This document shows, piece by piece, positions 1-13,844 of a DNA stretch of 64,000 bases. Every line of letters begins with the position of its first letter. The first letter of the stretch is position 1. Both the position numbers and the translations under genes were made by a program. Source of the DNA: Anas platyrhynchos (Eukaryota > Chordata > Aves > Anseriformes > Anatidae). Location of the stretch: contig NC_092588.1 in assembly GCF_047663525.1 (NCBI RefSeq), positions 145,829,001 to 145,893,000 of the forward strand, written 5' to 3'. The notes below the pieces were generated by a model. It did no database searches, was not told the origin of the DNA, and saw only the letters and a program-made list of their open reading frames with translations.

Positions 1-2545
1 TCTCAGCTGTGAGAAGGAATGCAAGGAACAAATGTGGGTTCAGTCTGTCGTGTACATCCCTCAATGTGAAATATAAATAGGATGGGATAAATAATAAATG
101 CACTGTGGCTGGACACAATTTGCTTATTTGTGTCTTTAGCTAGACATCTTTTAATCACTAAGGAGTCTCATTTCCAATCAAGAAGATCCTCTTTGTGTCA
201 GAAGTGGAAAGTGAAATGAGTGAGCTTCTTCCTTACTGTGCTTGTGGTTTCTGTGTGAGACTGCGGCCTTGTTTGTGCCACTCAGCTGCAGACCTGGCTG
301 CTCCCGTACCCTTCAGCTCATAATTTGGGGTCAGTGCAATACACAGTGCGTTTGTAAAAACTGCCCACTAAAACAGCAGGATTTGTATGATATGAGAAGG
401 AATAGACATTTCTGGCACCAACAACCTGCTCTTCAGGGAATGTCTCTGAATCTTCTAATAACTATTTCCAAGTCCTATTTATTAAATTACAAAGACAGAT
501 TTACAAGCTGGGTTTACTAGCAAGGGAGACCAAGGGAAGATGTGCAGAAATATTTGTATTATTCTGAGCTTCCCTGGCACAAGCAAGTTAGAAGCCATTG
601 CTGGTAGAGGCAACCACAACGGGGAGCAGGAAACAGGACAGAAGATCTGTTCAAAAGAAGGAACTAAAAGGATCCCTTCTTGTTTCTTCTTATATTCAAT
701 ATCACTGAATGTTAAGGTGCTGTGAGTGTATCTGGATGTCCTAAAAAGAGAGTAAAAGAAGTAATAGATGTGGAGCAAGGAAGTAATAACATTTTTTTCT
801 ATGTAAGCAAAGATGTATTTTTTTAAAAAACTCGTTAAGTTTTAAGAGTTTTTTTAAACTCATTAATTGATCTTGTGAGTCCTTCCAGAACATTCTTTAT
901 ACTAAGAATAATGTTGCAAAAGCTCCTTGTTAAGTTTGCCAGCATGTCTTTGTATCTTTTCTTTACCCAGCCACTCCAGAAAAAAAAAAAGCATTTCTGC
1001 TTGATGACACAATACTCCTAACACTGCCCTCAGGAAGCTTTATCTTGCATTCAGACAGGGCTGCCAGAACTGCAGGGCAGGTATTAGCTGCACACTGTGA
1101 TGGGTTTATGGAACTACATGTAAGCTATGTGTGGTGCTCGTCAAGTCTTGTATTACCCAACAAAGGACTATAGAAAAAGGAAATAAGACTTGGAACAGGT
1201 CAGGAAATCTGTAATGAAATAGTTTCCACATGGAAATAAAATTTTCATTGGAGAATTATAAAAAAAAATAAAACCATTCTGTTCTCTTAGTATCTTTGAC
1301 TGTATGATAGCACTTCACTTGTTAAATAAATATCTTGCAGAACGTTAAAGACCAGCAATTTCCATCTTTTGCATACAGCAAAATCAAATATCCCTGGGAG
1401 TTTCTGCAGTATGAGCATGCATTTCAGAGTATCACCACGATTAAAACAATGAACTAAACAACCAACCAACCAAAAACAAACAAAAAACACCAGTTCTATT
1501 TCTCAACATAAAATAAGATAGGCTTTTTAAAACTTTTCATGAACAATATTTTTTCAGTGTTCACACTACAGTCTTCACACTGTAGGTTGGATCACTTTGA
1601 TTTACACTCACCGACATAGTGGAAGGCTGCAACTCTATTCTCTTGTGAAATACACTGTAGACAGGTGTCTAGGGAATGCATAATTTCCCATTGTCAGCAG
1701 TTGTTCTCCATGAATCTCTTACTTCAGACCATGATATGTATTAAATCTGAAATTAACAATGTAGAGATCCTTAGTGTATTCTTTCAAGTTATTAAAATTA
1801 TCTGCCCTTTTGTGATACATCGTTATTCCAGTGATTATCTTCCTAGAAGGGCTCATTAAAGAGGATATTAATTGCACATTATTTTATTTTAATGTCATGA
1901 ATACAATGAAGAACAGATAAATTATTACTGCTTGTAATATTTTAAGATAATAAAAAAATGCATCTCCAAAATTAAGAAAGTTGAGTAGTTGAAAGGCTGC
2001 TCTTTAACTTCTGTCTTTTGTACTGCTTTTAATAGCCTGATGTTCAACTGATAGGGAAGTAATTTCACAATGTAATGCTTTTACATTGTAACTGAGTTGC
2101 TAAAATATTCTGCAAATTTGATGGTCTTTGTTCAAAGTCATAGCATGAACTGTTGGCCTGTGGTACACAGCAATGACAATTCTCAAAAATGAGTTTAGCA
2201 TGACAAAAATCTGATCAAAAAGTTTGGTATCTTTACAGTTTATATTATCTGGCATCAATGTTGCAATTATCTAGCACCTACATTTCTATCACAACCTTAA
2301 CCACTAGCTTTTGCCTTTCCTTCTTGTATTTCTGTTTTCTTAAATTTAGTGTTGACAAGTGGGATGTCCCAGGCCATCTCCACAGCTATGATTTAGTTAT
2401 GGGAGTCCACATACAGTGCTCACTCAAAGGGCTGTTTTCTGATCCTGTGCCATGCACAACATAGACATGTTGGAAGACAGAGAGCCGTGTCTAATTCAGG
2501 TTCTGCAGGTAACACTTTGAGTACTGGATTAGCTTTGAAAAGCCT
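1..2545. other. Non-coding DNA, nothing recognised
   Basis: This is AT-rich sequence with stop codons in all frames and only short chance open frames (98 codons or fewer). I see no repeat family, RNA gene or exon that I can name. In human the neighbour on the 3' side of FZD8 is GJD4, a connexin gene, but no connexin-like reading frame is visible here. Confidence 0.6.
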
Positions 2546-3020
2546 TCAGTGATGGACAGTTTACTGAGTGAAAATGACAGCAGATTAGAATGGGTACAGA
2601 GGATGGCCATGAAGATGATCAGAGGGCTGGAGCACCTCTGCTATGAAGACAGGCTGAGGGAGTTGGGATTGTTCAGCCTAGAGAACAGAAGGCCTGAGAG
2701 AGACCTTATGGTGGCCTTCCAGTACCTAAAGGGGGCCTACAGGAAGGCTGGGGAGGGACTCTTTGTAGTAACAGGACAAGGAATAATGGCTTTAACGTAA
2801 AAGAAGGTAGGTAGATATTAGATATTAGGAAGAAATTCTTCACTCAGAGGGTGGTGAGGCGCTGGCACAGGTTGCCCAGAGAAGCTGTGGATGCCCCATG
2901 GAGGTTTTCAAAGCCAGGCTGGATGGGGCCTTGAGCAACCTGGTCTGGTGGGCGATGTCCCTGCCTGTGGCAGGAGGGTTGGAATGGGATGATCTTTAAG
3001 GTCTGCCTCCACTTTCCAGC
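2546..3020 (+). mobile_element. CR1 LINE, 5'-truncated 3' end
   Basis: The stretch matches, from memory, the 3' end of avian CR1 elements of the younger CR1-F/Y type. In order it shows the GATGATCAGAGGGCTGGAGC block, the block coding 'ENRRPERDLMVAFQYLKGAY', the GATATTAGGAAGAAATTCTT block, the CAGGTTGCCCAGAGAAGC block, and the terminal GATGATCTTTAAGGTC hairpin region near 2988-3003. An 83-codon open frame at 2549-2800 is a relic of the reverse-transcriptase ORF end. CR1 copies by target-primed reverse transcription and is usually 5'-truncated, as here. The terminal ATTCTATG repeats that normally end CR1 are not visible, so the extreme 3' tail is lost or diverged. The left boundary is approximate. 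Confidence 0.9.
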
Positions 3021-6000
3021 CCACCAGCCATGCAGTTACTGAAGAAGCAGGAATCTGGTATAAAAGAGGCCAGTCACCCAAAGAATAGGGAAAATCTGAT
3101 GATAAGCACGGTCTTGAGCTACATGCAGAGCATTCCCTCTTGCTGCCATTCCCCTCTGACTTGACCCCTCTTTCCCCATGTTATGTGAGCATGCTGGGGT
3201 GAAGTGAGTGTCCCTGAGGCAATCAAGAGAAGATGCACATATGCCTTATCCACCTCCTGGCTCATCTGGCCCCTTCAGCTTTGTCCCAGGCCTTTGTCAT
3301 CATGTTTCAATCCATGCTAAGTCCATTTTTCAGAAGGGATTTTAGCACCTTGCTTTGCTGTGTTCTTGGCAGTAGCTCTTACACTATGTTTTCTGTCCAT
3401 CCCATGCTGTCTCTTGGCACTCTTTGCATTTAACAGAGCTCAGGCTGTTATTTTTGGGAAAGAGGCTCCTATTTTATACCTCAGTACCCATTAATTGGAA
3501 GTGAATGTCACCAGGAGAGGTAGTTAAACTTAGTTTGGTTCACAGCAAACTGTGAGGGAAGGTTGCTCTGCTTGTAGCTATAGGCCTCCTGGAGATCTGG
3601 GGTGACTTACGTTAACTCAGTTGGCCAGCCTTATATCTGAGAGGAAAACCTTTGCAAAAGCTGCTTTAAACAGTCTGTACAAAATCGAGCGCAGGCCAAG
3701 AAATATTATTATCACAAAACCCTACCAAAAACAGCCCTGCAAACATGAGAGAATTTTGAAAGCAGTTTTTCATGGGTTTTCCAACTAGAACGAGTTCACT
3801 TTGCTGTTACTTCTGTGTCAGCCATCCAAGTGCTTAGGCAGGCAGCTGTCAATCTTGCTTTGGAGACCGATCTTAAAGAACAAAGGGGGCTTTGTCCTTC
3901 TTTTACAGATTTATGTGTTATTAAGGTCCAAACACATGGTGGTGTTAGTCTGTAGAGGTCTACAGCTGGGAAGACTTTTCATTACTTTGACTATTTTTCA
4001 TTAAAAAAAATAAAAAATCTGTGGCTCGCTGTCAGGTGCCAAATTCCCTTAAACCCTTGTGCACACCCGGAGACAGACCGCCATCTGTCAGACACCTACT
4101 GATGGCCACGAGGAACAGGGAACATGTGGGTGTTTTCTGGGAACTGAGTGCTTCCTCCTGGCTCCCAGTGTTGTGTGAGTAAGGACACGATGCCCACGGA
4201 TCTGGCGGGCACCCAAGTCTAGTCCCCGGCCCAGGCTGCTCCTGCCTCGCTTTCCTTCTCCCCTGTGCCATAAGATGTTGGTGAGCAGGGGTTAAGCTCA
4301 AGCAGGACTTTTAGGGGAGAGGGCTACATCCAAAATAAGTGCGAGGACAGTTCACAGGCAGTGCTTAAAAATGCTACACTTGGGTAAGGGACCTCCATTC
4401 CTCACAGCTCCATTCCTCATAGCTGTTTGCTCTTCATCAATACTTAGCTAGCTCAGTGAATAAAGATCATGAGTGTTTCAGGGAACATTAGGCTGAATCA
4501 CGTTAATATTTTATTTGAACATATTTGCTGCTCTCTAGAGGAACTGATGGAACTTGCATGGTTTAAAGTTACACTGTGAAGCACGTTAAGCCAACTTACA
4601 GTCGTCAGGATAAATGAAGGAAACTGAAGAAAAGAAGCAAGCCAAAGTAAACAGTAGCCTCCCTAAAAATATTGCCAGGAAATGAAGCAGCATCAAAACA
4701 ACATTTAAACTATAAAATAAAAAACAGAGAAGTGAATATACTGCAAGGAGATAGAAAAAAGTACATGGATACCAATGCAGATAAGGGGGCTGCCAAAATA
4801 GGTGATACTAAAAGAACACATTTTAAATAAATTATGATTATACCAAATAAATTATTATTTTCAATCAAAAGCCTCATCAAGAATAACCCTCCCAAATACT
4901 TGGCAGACAACGTGCAGGGTCAAAGAGGGCCAAAGCTGCCAGACCACTGGCTGAGAAAATACTTCTCTACAGAACAATCAAAACTAGAGATTGTATCAGC
5001 TTGTACAAAGACATAATAGAGCCTAGAAAGAAAAGTGTAAAACTTGAAGAAACAGCAATTAAAAGATATACCACTGAGAAAATAATGAAATCTTGCAACA
5101 GAGCTGTGACTGATGAAAAGAATCATCAGACTGTCTCAGTGGGGCTCAGCTGAAGATGAAGTCACCTATATTTCATGGCCTACCCCTGAGGTAGGTGTCC
5201 AACTCCCACAGGTCTCAGAGGTCTGGTCAAATCCCTCCCTGGACTGTCATTCAGCCAACAACCAGCTCCAGTCAGTTGCCCACAAGAAGGTATCCTAGCT
5301 TATTGGAGTTACCATAGGGTAACTGGGGTTTTCAGACATAAAATAAAATTATGGGAGACCCTTGATGTTTTGGAGAGGCAGGTAGATGGTGTACAGGAGT
5401 CTCCAGGACTCAAATACCACTGAGTGCTTCTGTTTGGGCAACTGGGTTAAGACCCACAAGTTTACTTTAGAGGGAGCTAACTCACTTTCCAGGAACCACC
5501 AGCTATGTTACTGACACTATTAACTGCAACAGGAGCTTAGGTAATAGCTTACATTTAAAAACAACAACAACAAAAACATTTAGATATCTATCTGCATTTA
5601 GGTATACTAGTCTAGAGCTGAACCTCCAGCCTTCACCAAGCATGGTGCTAGAAGGGAAAAAAAATAAAAAATGAAAAGATAAAAATATCAAGAAACGTTT
5701 GAGCGATGATCACAGCTGGAGAAATGTTACTGAAGAGAATGCTACCTTTCTTCAAATGGGATATTGTTTTTGCTCAGCCAAAGAGACAGAGAAAGCAAAC
5801 TCAGGAGAACAGCATTGCTTTGAGCTGAAATATCATTTGTCAAACATTTTCATAGCAGATTTTTTTAGGAAAAGAACAGAAAAACAAAAACATAGTGGTC
5901 ATATGTTTCATAGATTTCAAAAGGACATATTGAAAATCTCCTCTGCAACACTCTGAAATCTTACAAAATGCCAGAACAAAATTGACACAAAGTCTAACTT

Positions 6001-7450
6001 TGACAAGTACAGTCAACATTGACACAGATTGGCAGACTGAGTTCTTGTAATTTTTGTGTGTATTATTGCTAATAACTTACTTGAGAGAAACCATAGTTGC
6101 ATAAAAAGAAGTGCTGTAGCTCTACAGGAGTATGCTAGGAGTATACTAATTACACAGCTCAACTAATGCTTAAATAAAAACTAAAATATTGTCCAGTGTT
6201 GACAGAAAGATATTACCAGGAAAACAGCACATCAGGACCTGCCACCTCAGTAACTGCATCAAAAGACAAGACATTTAGAGGTAGACACAATGCATTATAG
6301 GAGGCATTAAATTAAAGTTTGTTCTGACTAGTGTTTGTGACCACTGACTGGAAATGATAAACAGCAGGAGTGTCTTAAAAGCAATTTCTCTTACCTTTCT
6401 CAAAGACAGAATATATCACAATGCAAAATAACATATCCTTTTCCAATAGACTGCCATTACCTATATAATACCTTATATCTAAAATCTTCCATAATTTAGT
6501 TGGGATAAAACCCATACAAGATCTACAAAAGTTGCTCAGTAAATGTTAATCACTTCCATTTTCCACAGATTTTTCACTATTGGCTTTTGAAACTTACAGG
6601 AAATTCTACCAGGAATTATTCTTCATTAAATTATTTTTATGACAGGAATGCATAAATAAATAAATATGTAGTTCTCATTTATCCTGTTTTCCCAAAAGGA
6701 ATTGCATTTGAAAGCACTGTGTAAATTTATGAGTTAAACCCTAGCTCAAAAAAGTTCAGGAAAACATTTAGGCGTACATTCATTTTAAGCATCTTATAAA
6801 ATCTTGCTGAAATCAATGGGACTTTGGCATGCACTTAAATAGTCCTTACCACCCTACATGCTTATGATCCACTTCTATTCAAGAAAGCAATCAAGCACAA
6901 GTTTCTGAATCGGGATCTAAAGGTATTCTGTGAAAACCATTTCCATTCCAAGCTCTACTAATAAATTAGTTTTTTTGTGATTTTCCTTTTTTTTTTTTTT
7001 TTTTTTTTCATTAAGAATGTATAACGTGAATGTGCTTTGCTTCATTTTAAGCTGCAAAGGCCCATTTTATATACTGCTTGTTAAATCAGATTCTAATGAT
7101 TCTTTCCTTCATGCAAATCTTTCCTCTCATTCATGGATTGTATTTAAATTCTGCTCAGCTTGCATTCATGATGCCTTGTCAGTGATTTGCATTGCTCTGA
7201 TGCGTTTGCCCTGGTTGCACCCCTCACTCACTTTGGCTTGAGAACATAGAAGCCATAAATAACTCTTTAGCTGCTAAAAACAACACACACAATTCTTGTA
7301 CACTAATGAGCTAGAGGATGGCAGCAATGAAGCTCCTTGTGGGTCTCTGTGGTTTCCTGATCAGACTGTTCCTAATGCCCTGCTCTATATCCTGGAAAAC
7401 TGTGGTTTTCCTAAATGCTACAGCCAAAATACCGCTTAACTGGAGTTTAG

Positions 7451-7452
<2 letters not shown>
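3021..7452. other. Non-coding DNA with minor simple repeats
   Basis: No gene is recognised. A somewhat GC-richer patch at about 4,020-4,300 carries a chance 89-codon frame on the minus strand with no recognisable family. A 22-base T run lies at 6,987-7,008. A fragment near 6,795-6,870 faintly resembles an old amniote interspersed repeat, but too weakly to name. Confidence 0.55.

Positions 7453-7483
<31 letters not shown>
7453..7483. repeat. (AT)n microsatellite
   Basis: About 15 uninterrupted AT dinucleotides, directly visible. Confidence 0.95.
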
Positions 7484-7487
<4 letters not shown>

Positions 7488-8799
7488 CAACTTAAAAAAT
7501 CACAACTGCAAATGTGTGTTGTGGCCAGCAGGTCTGGGGAAAGAAAGCAGAGCTGCTCACGGTGCAGCAGCTGCCCTGCCTGCTCTGCGGCGCGGTGAGG
7601 CTGTAGCTCCAGATGGCAGCAATGTACAGGAGCACGGGACGTACCAGAGCTGCAGGGCCCATAGCTGGATGGCAAACGCTCCCCTTCCAAAAAGCCAGAT
7701 TTAATTTTATCGCTACCCTACACTTGGTCAGAAAGCCAAAGAAAGCATTTTGCTTCATAAGCCAGATTGCTACATTTTCTAATTTACATTGAATGAGACC
7801 ATTTAGGTGTCAACCACTGAGAAATGATGAGGGTGTCCTGTTTGAGGTACCTTTTGAATCATACCAGTTCCCAGCCTGAAAATGGTCATTTCTAATTGCA
7901 GAAGGTATGAAAAGCAGACAGTAGTCATTTTAAAGGTTTATCTTGTGGACAACTTCAAGCAGAAAAAATAATTGAGACTAATGCTTTGTGAAAAACGCTA
8001 GGTGTATTCTAGCAATGACAAATCTTTAGTGGAAAGAACATCTAGCTAATATATTTAAAGCATGTATGAAAACATCTAGTATGTCACGTATAATGCAAAA
8101 ATGTTTGGAAAAGAACCATTTTTCTGCAACACAGTAAAAGAAAAACAGAGAGCGTCCAAATGAAATATTCCAAGTTTCTCCTTTATAGTATATTGGGTTT
8201 GACTAGTGAGTAGCCCACATCTTTCTGGCTAAATTTCACTTTTTCTTGGAAGCAATGCTTTACCATAGGACACCATAGCTCTGGCTCCTTGCTGGCTGCC
8301 GTGGCAGTCGCTGCTGGGGTCACAGCAACACGTATTGGAGCCGGGTGAGCATGCAGGGGGCTTGGCAGACCCGAGCCAGCCTGGGGGCCCTGCAGCAAGC
8401 AGCTCCTGGGGTGTGCTGCCCTCGTAACACACATGGGGCAGGGGAGAAGCATTGGAATTGTTGCAGTTTTGGGCTTTGTGAGAGGAGAAGTTGGGAGAAG
8501 GCTGCAAACAGTGCAAGGCGCCTATGGGACCAGGGAACAGAGGAAGGGACAATGTGGTGGAGTGGGTGAAGGTGACAAGGTGATGGGGATGGGGAATGGC
8601 ACACCAGGAACCAGCGGGCAGGGCTCAGGGACTGGTGCTGTGTGAGGCACATGGGGATGGATGGGCTGTGGGCTCCTCTCGCTGGAGACCTGGGTTTCCA
8701 CCGGAGCTTCCCCAGCTGCGTGGGGAAGCTTCATAGCACCGACAGGACCAGATCTGAGACCTTCCCGGCCCACAGGGCAGCACAGCAGGCCGGCAGGCA
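7484..8799. other. Non-coding DNA, two GC-richer patches
   Basis: A GC-richer patch at about 7,510-7,690 and another from 8,240 onward stand out from the AT-rich surroundings. The second is rich in CAG/CTG and GGG but has few CpGs until about 8,800. Overlapping open frames of 70 to 112 codons on both strands are what GC-rich sequence gives by chance, and none resembles a known protein. Confidence 0.5.
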
Positions 8800-8930
8800 G
8801 GAAGCCGACGTTCCCCTCGTCGCCCAGCCGAGGGCGCTGCCGGCCGGCGAGCAGCACCATGGAGGTGCCCCGGCACCCGGCCGACCCGCGGAGGCCGCAG
8901 CGGGCCCGGCCCCGGCGGTCAGTCAGTCAG
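8800..8930 (+). promoter_or_regulatory. Small CpG-dense patch, candidate promoter or first exon
   Basis: About 130 bases with close to 18 CpG dinucleotides sit in otherwise CpG-poor DNA, which in a vertebrate genome suggests an unmethylated promoter-like element. On the plus strand an ATG at 8,859-8,861 lies in a strong Kozak setting (CACCATGG). It opens a 94-codon frame to 9,143, which is in frame with a longer 160-codon frame starting at 8,661. The encoded sequence is Pro/Arg-rich and then Ser-rich where it crosses a GTCA repeat, and I recognise no protein family. The GTCAGT at about 8,918 could act as a splice donor. The patch might equally be a decayed CpG island or an enhancer. Position, about 5 kb beyond the FZD8 poly(A) signal, is outside the FZD8 transcript. 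Confidence 0.35.
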
Positions 8931-8967
8931 TCAGTCGGTCGGTCTGTCAGTCAGTCGGTCAATCAGT
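8918..8967. repeat. Imperfect (GTCA)n tetranucleotide repeat
   Basis: About 12 copies of GTCA and its variants GTCG, GTCT and ATCA, directly following the CpG-dense patch. Translated on the plus strand it gives the 'RSVSQSVGRSVSQSV' stretch seen in chance frames. Confidence 0.85.
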
Positions 8968-11900
8968 GTGCCAGGAGCGCTGGGCGAGGCAGTGCCCAGC
9001 TCTGCTCCACGGCTGCCTGCAAGACTGGGGAGGACGAGTCATTTGTCTGCACACTTAAAGGCGATTTAACATCAGCCTACACCTCACTTAGAGTGGTGGA
9101 GCCTAACTCGAGGGCTGCATGCCCTACTGCTTCTTTCCTCTGAGATCCCACCAGTCCGTTTGTGCCGCCTGGGACCCTGCACACACCGTGTACGCGGGGC
9201 CGTGGCCTCTCTGTGGTGAGGGCACGCGTGTGAGGATGTGCCTGTGCAACGCAGCGTGACTGGGCACACGGAGTCAGGAAATCCAGGTTCTTCTAGGCTT
9301 GGCACATACGCTTCGTTAGCCTGCGATTTTCTCCCAAGAAGAAATTTGGCTATTAATTCACCAGAGATCATGGATAAGAGAGTTGTAGGAGTGAAAAAGT
9401 ATTATCTCAGCCTTCAAAATGCTTCGTTCAGCATGTGACCTTAGGTGCTAGTTTCTGAAGTGATTTGACTATCCTTAGTCACCATAGATTATGGCTCCAC
9501 ATTTTAATACCAGACACTACTTATTTCCATTCCACCACAGCATTTACAATTTATGATCCTTTCTGCTGAACTAGTGAAATTCATATACCTGATTACAGTA
9601 ATGATGGGCATTTATAAAAGGCTAAATAAATAGGGCTGTCTGAGCATTTCTAATTGAGTTCTCTTATAGGTAGCCTACAAAGTCATGACCACATGCAGGG
9701 ATTCTGCCTAGTTTAATATTTCTTCCTTGGACCACCACCTGCACAGCACTTTCCTTATTCTTCTAAGGATCACCCTGTTGTTTTCAGGGTGACCTTTGCG
9801 ATCCAGCCTCTTTAATTCTGGGAAGAGGTCTGCTGTCTTTTTCAATACCGTCCAATTTTGGTATGCAGGGCAAAAAGAGGAGGAACATGGCCAGGATGGG
9901 AAATTGAGAGATTGTTCCTTACTTGCTAGCCTGCTGGGCCAGAAGCTGGGCAGACCATGGTGGGTGGAAGAAGCGTGTACCTAGAGAAACACGGGCCACA
10001 TGGCTCTGGAAATGGGGGACAGGAGCTGGGCATGCTACAGACAGGTTGTAACAGACACTTTGGAAACTGGCTGTGATTCTAAAAGCTGGTTTGACTGGGT
10101 GACACTGAGCTTTCCTCCATCGTGACCTAGACTGTAGGTCAGCTTTCACTCCAAGAGCATCTTTATTTTGTCTTTTTTGAGTGTCCATTATTGCCATTTC
10201 ACTTTTTTCCCCACATTTGGTGGCCTATGTGTCCCATATAAAATTTTATGCCTTTGTTGGTTAAGAGAGTTAACACAGTAGATTAATTTTTGTACTGAAT
10301 GCAGTGCTTTGAAATAAGTTTATTATGCTTATATGTATATTATAAGCATATAGCACTATCCCCAGTGTATACCCATAGTGGCCACCCCACCTTCAGATTT
10401 CATACCTACACATGTGAGACTTTATAGGACTAGTCAAACACCTTTGAAGAACTCTCTATGATACTTTGATTTTTAAATATTGTGTAAGAAAGAAGGAAAA
10501 AAAGATTCTTTGTGTACCAGTCTTAGCCTTCATAGGCCTTTTATTACAGGAACTATAAAAAGTTTCCGAGAATGCCTGGCCACTTTCACATTATTCCAAT
10601 GTATAAGAATTTCCCAATTCCTCCCTGTCTAAAGTCCCTTCTCTTCCATGCTAACTGCTTATTGAAGCTTCAGGAAAGCTTCCTCAGCACAGAGAAAGCT
10701 TTGGAGCAGGTTGCAGGACACTTACATGCAGCTCTGGGGGAATCAGCACTAGGGCCCAGGGGAGGTGTCCCTCCCAAATGCTCTGCAGCACACCTGGGCT
10801 GCTCTGCCTCTTTTTAAAATGCCCACAGGCAGCTGGCCTAGCTCCTTTGGAGGCTGCAGGATTATTCAGTCATTACAGCAGGAGGAGGCTAATCCATGGG
10901 ATTTCCTTTTGAAGCAGGAACACGTAAAGCAGGAAAGGGTCCTGGAAAGAAAAGGAGCACTCAAAAGGTATGCTCCTTAATAGAGAAGAAAAAAAATCCC
11001 CAAACATGTTTCTCTGCTAGCTTAGTCACTCTCCTGAATAAAGCAGTTAAACCTTTCTGTGAGCTGCAGGAGGCTCTTAGTTGCCTTCTACACAGCTTTC
11101 CAAATGTTGCTGTGCAAGTTGTGCTGTGGAGCCACATCGGTGACAATCAGGCTTCCCCTTGGCTCTCAGGAGCTGGCGTGGGTGCTACCTCTGCCCAGGG
11201 GTGAGCCTGTGCCTGGGATGCCTAGGGCAGTCCTGCTCTGCAGGCAAGCGCTTGGGTCACTGGTCTGTTGGGGCTATTTTTAGTGGTTCTCTGGCAGCTT
11301 TAGGGAGAAGGCAGTCTATCATCAGACCTTGAAAATTAACATTCAACTCCTACCATCTCATCATGTTTTTGGAGATCTTCATAGGGAAATTGACATCTGA
11401 TAAGAAGTTATCATAATAATGGGAAGTTCAGTGTAGCTGTGGATTTTTGTTTTCTTGTATACCTAAATGCCTTGCTGTTAGGTGTTTTTGTTTGTGTTTC
11501 TCCCCAGACATAGATTTTTATGTTGATTCATAAAAATCTGTACTAGTAAATTAGCTTCTCTAGCACCCTTTCCACATGTTGGTAGTTTAGTGATTTGAAT
11601 ATTATCTAATAATCTTTGTTTAACTTTTGCATTATTGCTCAGTCAATTCCAAATGCCAAAGCAGGCATCTTGCTAACTTGACTAATTTTGGGACTGCTTT
11701 CTTGGCTATGGCCACCTACCTGCAGCACCTCTTAGCTGATCCCAGGGTAAGCTGAGCCACAAAGCTACTTCCTATTTATATATATATATATATTTATTAT
11801 TATTTATTTATTTTTACTAGAAGTGCTTTCATCTCAGCCCCAGTAATCTGCAAGAGACTCATCTAAACAAATTCCCACCAAATGCTTTTGGCTTCCCCAG

Positions 11901-13844
11901 CTCCCCTTCCTTGCTAGAATACACTGGAGGAGAAGGAACACATTTTATCTGCTGGGTGATCCTGCTTCTGTATGTAGTGCTTCCCTAGGAGGAAGAAAAC
12001 CTCTACCTTAGCCCCACCATCATCAGGGAAAACTACTGCAGTAATCTAAATGTTGAGAAACTATCCTTAAAAAAAGGTTTCCAGCAATACACTGCAACTC
12101 ACCTAAAGGAAAACACCAGGGTAGAAGAGGTCTGTTCTGTTTGTTACACACGTCAATATTCTGGTTGGTTGGTATACAAACAGGCAGCAAACACAAATCC
12201 CAGTGGAACATCCTTTAGATTTGAGAAGTTAAAATTATTTTTCCCTCCTAGGAGCCGGAGATGGGCATTTTCAATTCTTCCTTTTCACGATCCTGGTAAC
12301 TTTGTAGAAGTGGAGGACTCTATTAAGTGTTGGGAACTTTGAAAGGGACACCAATAATCAAGTCAGTGCTCAATGGAACAAGGTTTTTCCCACAAATAAT
12401 GATTGATATCTGTGTCATTAGTAGGGTAGCTGCCCATCTCTTATCATGATTGACAGGTTAATAAGGGACCTGGGGCTATCTTTTCACTGCTAACATACAA
12501 CCTAACCAATTGCTTTTAAATTATTGCTAATTTGACTGAATATAAGCAGAAGGCATAAAAATATCTGGAATGTCTAAAGCAGTTTTTACTATTAGTAATC
12601 TGACTGATCCTATTTTAGCAAAGAGATTAGAATTTACTTAACAGATTTTTTTAAAAGACACTCAGTTTTTTTAAAGAAAAATCTTGCAGTTGTTCTTTGG
12701 TTCAATTAGGAGCAAAAGAGAAGGGAGTTTTGTAATGCAATTGTCCTGTAAAGGAAAATGTTTTAAATTGGGGAGATTATGTGAGCAGACCACCTGTAGG
12801 GCATTCATAGCTCTTTTCTATAATGCTCCAAGCCATGCCTAGCTGCCTGCAGTCTGGCTAACAATACAGGGAAAAGCTGTTTAAAAGGCTGTTCTCCCTT
12901 TTCCCTCTGGTGTTCACTAACTGTTACAAGTCTTCCTCTTAAAATAAAAAAAAAAAAAAAGTCCCACGTCCCTTTAATTGAAGAACTTTAAGGCTCCATG
13001 GTGGCCAATTGGTCTGCAACAAGAGGAACCAGGCAGCAGGGAAAGAAACTTCAGACTATACATCACGTTTGGTGAAGAGAAAAGATCAAAGTTTTCCCAA
13101 ACTCAAAAGAAACCAAGTTCCCTACAGATTAACCCTATTCATTTAGCTCCTCTTAAAGGAATGATGTTCTGAGCCACTGGGCAGACAGGTAAAAAGTTCA
13201 ACAATTGCCAAAGCATTCTTCTGTTAATTCAACAGCCTTCTGCTCAAATAAATTAGCTTAGTCCTGACAGAAGAACAATGCCTTTTCTCTTGAAAAAGGA
13301 CCATATTTGATATACAAAAGTTAAGTATGAAAGGTTAAGATGTTAGTTTAATCTGTTAAGGAGAGATTGATCTAACAAATCTCAAGTCACTGTTCCACTG
13401 TAGTATGGGATGTATGAAGCTAAAACATTAACCTTGTACACTTCAGTATGCGTCCCTGGAAAGGCAGGTGCTTACCAAAGCACAGACAGCAGATAGGAGA
13501 GGTGCACGTTTCACACTCCTAAAATAACAGCCAGTTTGAAAGGCTACTTAACAAGCCATGTGGGAAGACTCTTTCAGACAGGTTTAGTTTAAAGCCACTG
13601 TCATTGTTCAAGGTGCCCTCAGTTTTGGGTTTTAGCACGCACTTTTTAAGAATGACTTGTTGAATTACTTGTTTTCCTCATGTCTGGTTATCTCACTATT
13701 TTACCATAGCTGGCTGCCTATTACATAGCACTGGCTAGAACACGAGTGTAGCTCATCCTTGGGGCCTTCCACCCATGAGAATGCCCTGCTGACACAGAGC
13801 AGCTGGAATAACCAGGGCAGGAGTAGGGGAAAAGCTTGAAAAAG
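8968..13844. other. Non-coding DNA between CpG patch and FZD8 3' end
   Basis: No gene is recognised. The stretch contains a (TA)8 run at 11,777-11,792, an A-rich run at 12,941-12,960 and scattered short chance frames. The first 300 bases still carry some CpGs (9,160-9,245). Confidence 0.55.

Noticed and set aside
2549..2800. An 83-codon frame considered as a small gene
   Set aside because: It is the decayed end of the CR1 reverse-transcriptase ORF.
8183..8876. Overlapping minus-strand frames of 83 to 112 codons in the GC-rich patch
   Set aside because: Several frames open on both strands at once, with Pro/Ser/Cys-rich composition and no family similarity, as expected by chance in GC-rich DNA.
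1..13844. Search for GJD4 or CCNY exons, the human neighbours of FZD8
   Set aside because: No connexin-like or cyclin-like reading frame is visible. They may lie beyond the left edge of the window.
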